Shown here: in pieces, positions 5,402 to 9,279 of the stretch
Position numbering within the stretch: position 1 is the stretch's first letter
Layout of the letters: each line of letters starts with the position of its first letter
Source of the DNA: Bryobacterales bacterium
GTDB lineage: Bacteria > Acidobacteriota > Terriglobia > Bryobacterales > Bryobacteraceae
Length of the DNA: 9,279 nt
Reading direction: 5' to 3'
Assembly: GCA_003139735.1 (NCBI GenBank)
Contig: PLGA01000161.1
Span: 1 to 9,279 of the forward strand
Notes under the pieces: generated by a model
The model's input: the letters and a program-made list of their open reading frames with translations, nothing else
Database searches by the model: none
Told to the model about the DNA's origin: nothing
Position numbers and translations under genes: made by a program

Positions 5402-8400
5402 GTGAACCGGCCCTTCCCAAATTCCCTCCTCGGTCTCTTGGTCGCGCTAAACATCGCGTCGTTATTGTCTGCGCAAGGAACACTCGTTGGCGGCGCAGTT
5501 CGACTGCCGGGTAGGGGTCGGGCATGCCCGACCCCTACGGCGGATGCGCAATTACTTATGACGTTCTGTTTAGTGGCCCTTTTGTTGATTCCGCTATCCG
5601 CATTCGGCCAGGCGACAGCCGTCATTTCCGGAAGAATCGAGGATCCATCCGGCGCCGGCATGCGCGGCGTGGCCGTCACGGTCGAGAATCTGGAAACCGG
5701 CGCCACGCGAGCCGTCGCCACCGGCGCCGCGGGCGACTTCACGTTCCTCGCTCTGCCCGTCGGTCCCTATCGGGTCAAGGCCGAAAAGCCGGGCTTCAAG
5801 ACGGCGGTTCGAAACGGCGTCAACCTGGTGGTTGGGCAAGACGCCGTAGTGAACTTACGACTCGCCATCGGCGATCTCGCTCAGCAAGTCACGGTCACGG
5901 AAGAAGTTCCCGTGGTCAATACCACGACATCCTCGGTTTCGGGATTCGTGGGCGAGCGCGAGGTGAAGGACTTGCCGCTCAACGGCCGCAGCTTCGATAA
6001 CCTGATGACCCTCAACCCCGGAGTGATTAACTACGGTTTGAAGAGCGCCGGCACCAGTACCAGCAATGGCAATACGTTCTCCGTGGCCGGGCGCCGGCCG
6101 GCGGACAACCTGGTGCTGCTGAACGGCATTGAGTACACCGGGGCGAGCCAGCTCGCCATCACTCCCGGCGGAGTGAGCGGGTATCTCCTGGGCATCGACG
6201 CCGTCCGCGAGTTCAACGTCCAGACGGACGCGTACGGCGCCGAATATGGGAAGAGACCCGGAGCGCAGGTCACCGTGGCGACGCAGTCCGGAACGAACGC
6301 GCTGCACGGAACGCTGCTCGAGTTTCTCCGCAACAGCGCCCTCGATGCGCGCAGCTTTTTCGCGCAGACGCCCTTCACTCCCCCCTTCCGCCAAAACCAG
6401 TTCGGAGGCGCGCTGGGAGGCCCTCTCAAGAAGAACCGCCTCTTCCTCTTTGGCGATTACGAAGGCTTCCGGCAGGCCGAAACACTGAGCGGCGTCAGCG
6501 TGGTTCCCGACGCGCAAGTGCGCCTGGGAGCGTTCCCCAACTCTTCCGGCGTTTATGTGCCCGTACCCAATCTGAACCCTGCGATGCTGCCCTACTTCTC
6601 TCTCTGGCCGCAGCCCAACGGTCCCGAGTTACTGGTGAACGGCCTCCCCAGCGGCGCCCAGTTTTCCTACAACAATCCCGAGCAGCATATTCGCGAGGAC
6701 TACGGCGCCGTGCGGCTGGACTACGAAATCCGGGAGCGTGACTCACTCTCGGCGGTCTACACCATAGACGACGGCAACAGTCTGGTCCCGCTGGCCGACC
6801 CTTTATTCGCGTCCTACACCGCGCTCCGCATGCAGGTGGCCAGCTTGCAGGAAACGCATATCTTCTCACCCGACACGCTCAACGCGCTGCGCGCCGGCTT
6901 TTCGCGCGCGGGGTTCAATCTGGATTCGTCTCCACAAGCGCAATTCCCAGCCAGCCTCTCCTTCGTCGAGGGCGCGGGGCCGGGCGGGATTGTGGTCAAC
7001 GGCGGCGTGACCACCACCGGCCTTTCCGGCATCACATCGGCCGGTCCCAACAATGCCGCCGGCGTCTGGAACCGGCGGAACTTGTTCACTTATGCGGACG
7101 ATGTGCAAACGGTCAAGGGAGCGCATCAAATCAGCGCCGGCGTGTGGTTCGAGCGCATCGAGGACAATGAAGACTCGGCTTCGCGCCAGCTTGGCCAAGC
7201 CACCTTTACCAGCCTGACCAGCTTCCTCCAGGGAACCGTCAGCAGCTTCCAGGCGGTTCCGAACCCCAATGAATTGGGATGGAGAAGTCTCTTCGGAGCG
7301 TGGTACGTCGAAGACGCCATTAAGGTGCGCCGCAATCTCACTATCCGCGTCGGCATCCGCCAGGAATTCACCACCGGTTGGAACGAGGAATCCGGAAGGG
7401 CCGCGAATTACATCGCCAATGCGGATGGCGTGCTGGAGACCGCGCCGCGCATAGGCGGTTCGGCCTTCACGGCGAATCGCGCCACCAAGCTGTTCGGCGC
7501 CAGGGTCGGCCTGGCATGGGACCCGTCGGGAAACGGAAAGACGGCCCTTCGCGCGGGATTCGGAACCTACTATTCGCTGATTGACGATCTCAGTTTCCTG
7601 CTCAACTCGCTGCCTCCTTATAACGGATCGATTACCTCTTCCGGGCAGTTGTCTTCCATTGCGCCCCTCGTCCCTGGCGCGGCTGTTGCGCCGTCATGCG
7701 GCCCGGCGGTTCCGGCGCCGTGCACCATCTATGCTCCACAAGGGGTGCAAGCCAATGCGAAGACTCCCACGGTTCAGGAATGGAACCTCTCGCTCGAACG
7801 GCAGCTCAATTCGGCCACGGCCCTGCGCGCGTCCTATGTGGGATCGTTCGGCTACCATGGCCTGCTGAGCGTCGATCCGAACGATATTCCGGCGCAGATT
7901 TGCTCCGCCCCGAACGGTTGCCAGGCCGGCGGCGTCTCGGCCGGCGGGAGTCCAGCCACTGCCGCGAACCAAAGCCACGTGGCGCAGGGCGCGCAGTACA
8001 TCCCCGTGGGAACGCGCCCAAATCCTTACCTCGGCGCGGGCTTTTTCTGGTACGCCGAGGGCAATAGCAGCTACAACGCACTCCAAACCGAGGTGTCCCA
8101 CCGCCTGAGCCGCGGCTTCGAAATTCGCGCAAACTACACCTGGTCGAAGAACCTGGATATGAACTCGGGGCTTACCGGCGCGCAGGCGCAGAACCAGGCG
8201 CAGATGGTCCTGGACCGCAACGATCTGCGCCGCGACTGGGGATCTTCGGCCTTCAATGCGACTTCCCAAGCGAGCGTTTCCAGCCGCTATGAGCTGCCCC
8301 TTGGCCGCGGCAAGCTGCTCGATGGCTGGCAGCTCAACGGAATCGCCACGCTGCTGAGCGGTTTTCCCTTCACGCCCGTAATCGGCGCGAACCGCTCGGG

Positions 8401-8785
8401 CGATGGCGATACCCGGAATCCCGACCGGCCTTCTCTGAACCCAACGTTCGCGGGACCGGTGGTGTTGGGGCAAGCCGGCCAGTGGTTCAATCCGAATGCC
8501 TTCATTCTGCCCGCGGCCGGCACTTATGGAAACCTGGGCAGAGGCGTGTTCAATGGTCCGGGCCTGGCCGATTTGGACCTGTCGTTATTCAAGAACACGC
8601 CGGTGTCGGACAAGGCCACCCTTCAGTTTCGAGCCGAGGTTTTCAATGTTCTCAACCACGCCAACCTGGGAACGCCCAACGCGACGGTTTTCTCAAGCGG
8701 AACCATCAATGCGTCCGCCGGCTTGATCACGACCCTCGCAACCGCCCCCCGCCAGATTCAATTCGGCCTGAAGCTGGTCTTCTGA
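5402..8785 (+). CDS. TonB-dependent receptor, Oar-like, with carboxypeptidase-regulatory-like N-terminal domain
   Basis: This outer-membrane protein has up to 1,127 residues. After the export signal come a carboxypeptidase-regulatory-like beta domain (about 72-160: ISGRIEDPSGAGMRGVAVTV to GDLAQQVTV), a plug domain (about 165-300: VKDLPLNGRSFDNLMTLNPGV, then VAGRRPADNLVLLNGI and EFNVQTDAYGAEYG) and a large beta-barrel ending RQIQFGLKLVF, with the terminal Phe used in barrel assembly. This order is that of the Oar-like receptors abundant in Acidobacteriota; they are presumed to take up large substrates such as oligosaccharides or to bind surfaces, but the ligand is not readable here. The start is uncertain. 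GTG 5402 gives a good signal peptide (RPFPNSLLGLLVALNIASLLSAQ), while ATG 5558 (residue 53) gives a second hydrophobic segment ending SAFGQA that lacks a basic n-region. Neither has a clear ribosome site. No TonB box was recognised. A hairpin follows the stop. Confidence 0.92.
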   Translation: MNRPFPNSLLGLLVALNIASLLSAQGTLVGGAVRLPGRGRACPTPTADAQLLMTFCLVALLLIPLSAFGQATAVISGRIEDPSGAGMRGVAVTVENLETGATRAVATGAAGDFTFLALPVGPYRVKAEKPGFKTAVRNGVNLVVGQDAVVNLRLAIGDLAQQVTVTEEVPVVNTTTSSVSGFVGEREVKDLPLNGRSFDNLMTLNPGVINYGLKSAGTSTSNGNTFSVAGRRPADNLVLLNGIEYTGASQLAITPGGVSGYLLGIDAVREFNVQTDAYGAEYGKRPGAQVTVATQSGTNALHGTLLEFLRNSALDARSFFAQTPFTPPFRQNQFGGALGGPLKKNRLFLFGDYEGFRQAETLSGVSVVPDAQVRLGAFPNSSGVYVPVPNLNPAMLPYFSLWPQPNGPELLVNGLPSGAQFSYNNPEQHIREDYGAVRLDYEIRERDSLSAVYTIDDGNSLVPLADPLFASYTALRMQVASLQETHIFSPDTLNALRAGFSRAGFNLDSSPQAQFPASLSFVEGAGPGGIVVNGGVTTTGLSGITSAGPNNAAGVWNRRNLFTYADDVQTVKGAHQISAGVWFERIEDNEDSASRQLGQATFTSLTSFLQGTVSSFQAVPNPNELGWRSLFGAWYVEDAIKVRRNLTIRVGIRQEFTTGWNEESGRAANYIANADGVLETAPRIGGSAFTANRATKLFGARVGLAWDPSGNGKTALRAGFGTYYSLIDDLSFLLNSLPPYNGSITSSGQLSSIAPLVPGAAVAPSCGPAVPAPCTIYAPQGVQANAKTPTVQEWNLSLERQLNSATALRASYVGSFGYHGLLSVDPNDIPAQICSAPNGCQAGGVSAGGSPATAANQSHVAQGAQYIPVGTRPNPYLGAGFFWYAEGNSSYNALQTEVSHRLSRGFEIRANYTWSKNLDMNSGLTGAQAQNQAQMVLDRNDLRRDWGSSAFNATSQASVSSRYELPLGRGKLLDGWQLNGIATLLSGFPFTPVIGANRSGDGDTRNPDRPSLNPTFAGPVVLGQAGQWFNPNAFILPAAGTYGNLGRGVFNGPGLADLDLSLFKNTPVSDKATLQFRAEVFNVLNHANLGTPNATVFSSGTINASAGLITTLATAPRQIQFGLKLVF
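5511..5538. repeat. Perfect 28-base palindrome within the 5' part of the receptor reading frame
   Basis: GTAGGGGTCGGGCA (5511-5524) is followed directly by its exact reverse complement (5525-5538), with no spacer. It falls between the two signal-like segments of the receptor and would be translated as a Gly/Arg/Pro-rich stretch (GRGRACPTPT) if GTG 5402 is the start. A perfect palindrome of this size in coding sequence is unexpected and suggests an inserted repeat unit, or a leader structure if translation begins at 5558. Confidence 0.85.
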
Positions 8786-8796
8786 GACGGAAGGCA

Positions 8797-8833
8797 GGCG
8801 GGCCCACGAAAGGCGTGGGCACCCCGGCCCGCC
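8797..8833. terminator. GC-rich hairpin between convergent genes, possible bidirectional terminator
   Basis: GGCGGGCC (8797-8804) can pair with GGCCCGCC (8826-8833). Nested inside, GCCCACG (8802-8808) and CGTGGGC (8814-8820) enclose the loop AAAGG. The two pairings share three bases and are partly alternative. It lies 11 bases after the receptor stop and 8 bases before the stop of the convergent cytochrome gene. There is no T-tract on either side, so intrinsic termination is uncertain; it may instead be a dispersed repeat. Confidence 0.5.
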
Positions 8834-8841
8834 CCACTGCG

Positions 8842-9279
8842 CTACCGGTACGCGAACACCACCGCGTACACAATCAGCCCGATGATCCCGATCCCGATTC
8901 CCAACGCCGTGAACCCAAACCGCCGCCAGAGCTTCGCCGCCAGCGGGACCGGCGCGGGCATCAGGTTCTGCTCCAACTCCCCGCGTTCCACCATCTCCTG
9001 GTATTCCCTCGGCCGGTCCTTCTTGAATTCCTCAAGCGGCATTCCGCCCGTGAAAATCACCGTGTCGATAGGGAACTTCTCCGGCCGGAAGTGCGTGTTG
9101 AAGAAATGCACCGTGAAAATGAAGCCTACCGCCAGCAACGCTTCGTCGCTGTGGATGGTGGTGGCCACGTTGATCGCCCAACCCGGCAGAATCCGCGTGA
9201 AGATCATCGGCCACCACAGCATCATCCCGGTGCCGCCAATCACCGCGACGCCCCAAAACACGGCGAAGTAATCGAACTT
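8842..9279 (-). CDS. Membrane cytochrome b-type protein (cytochrome b561 / formate dehydrogenase gamma-like), 3' part only
   Basis: The visible 145 residues are the C-terminal part; the frame stays open to the right edge (it begins KFDYFAVFWG), so the GTG at 9261 is probably internal. Three membrane segments are seen: about 4-26 (VFWGVAVIGGTGMMLWWP), 43-62 (HSDEALLAVGFIFTVHFFN) and 119-143 (FTALGIGIGIIGLIVYAVVF). His43 and His58 or His63 lie at or near the ends of the second helix, as expected for heme ligands in di-heme cytochrome b subunits that pass electrons between quinones and a partner redox enzyme. The loop THFRPEKFPIDTVIFTGGMPLEEFKKD matches what I know of b-type subunits accompanying multiheme cytochrome c or formate dehydrogenase complexes. 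The partner genes would lie beyond the edge. It converges on the receptor gene. Confidence 0.78.
   Translation of the reverse strand, partial: KFDYFAVFWGVAVIGGTGMMLWWPMIFTRILPGWAINVATTIHSDEALLAVGFIFTVHFFNTHFRPEKFPIDTVIFTGGMPLEEFKKDRPREYQEMVERGELEQNLMPAPVPLAAKLWRRFGFTALGIGIGIIGLIVYAVVFAYR

Noticed and set aside
4437..5525. Long minus-strand open frame (362 codons) opposite lpxA
   Set aside because: The plus strand encodes a full LpxA with catalytic histidines; the antisense product is Arg/Ala-rich and unlike any family, as expected in high-GC sequence.
5524..6000. Plus-strand frame starting MPDPYGG that overlaps the receptor start
   Set aside because: It runs in another frame through the conserved carboxypeptidase-regulatory-like domain and gives an Arg/His-rich product without a domain.
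7694..8473. Minus-strand open frame (259 codons) inside the receptor gene
   Set aside because: It is antisense to conserved barrel-coding sequence and shows no domain.

Overview
The window is GC-rich, densely coding bacterial chromosome. The best guess is a Gram-negative acidobacterium, perhaps close to Bryobacterales/Solibacter. That placement is inferred from a large Oar-type TonB-dependent receptor with an N-terminal carboxypeptidase-regulatory-like domain, from LpxA (lipid A synthesis, hence an outer membrane), and from several palindromic non-coding repeats. No rRNA, tRNA, CRISPR array or transposase gene was found.

Left part (1-2750, minus strand): a three-gene transcription unit. It starts with a divergent PII-family signal protein (2692 to 2348). 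After an intercistronic repeat block (2221-2348) comes an ABC ATPase of the NitT/TauT type that carries an MgtE_N-like domain in front and an AAA-associated C-terminal domain behind (2195 to 459). This overlaps by four bases the start of an inner-membrane permease that runs off the left edge. The layout suggests a transporter controlled by a PII-like protein. Its substrate is not identifiable here because no solute-binding protein is in view.

Middle part (2750-5400): a 49-codon membrane protein of the DUF5989 type reads rightward from the region between it and the PII gene. It converges on a leftward gene (3544 to 2999) whose product has a degenerate cold-shock domain joined to an unrecognised C-terminal domain. 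From the opposite side of a 177-base intergenic region with two similar tandem hairpins, a TrmB-family regulator reads rightward. Four bases after its stop comes lpxA with both active-site-region histidines, so the two are probably co-transcribed.

Right part (5400-9279): a 1,127-residue Oar-like TonB-dependent receptor whose N-terminal region is unusual. It has two successive signal-peptide-like segments, separated by a stretch containing a perfect 28-base palindrome. A GC-rich hairpin follows its stop. A leftward membrane cytochrome b-type gene then converges on it and is cut by the right edge.

The most interesting items are the PII / MgtE_N-ABC transporter unit, the repeat that appears to supply the PII stop codon, the TrmB-lpxA pair, and the palindrome inside the 5' part of the receptor gene.
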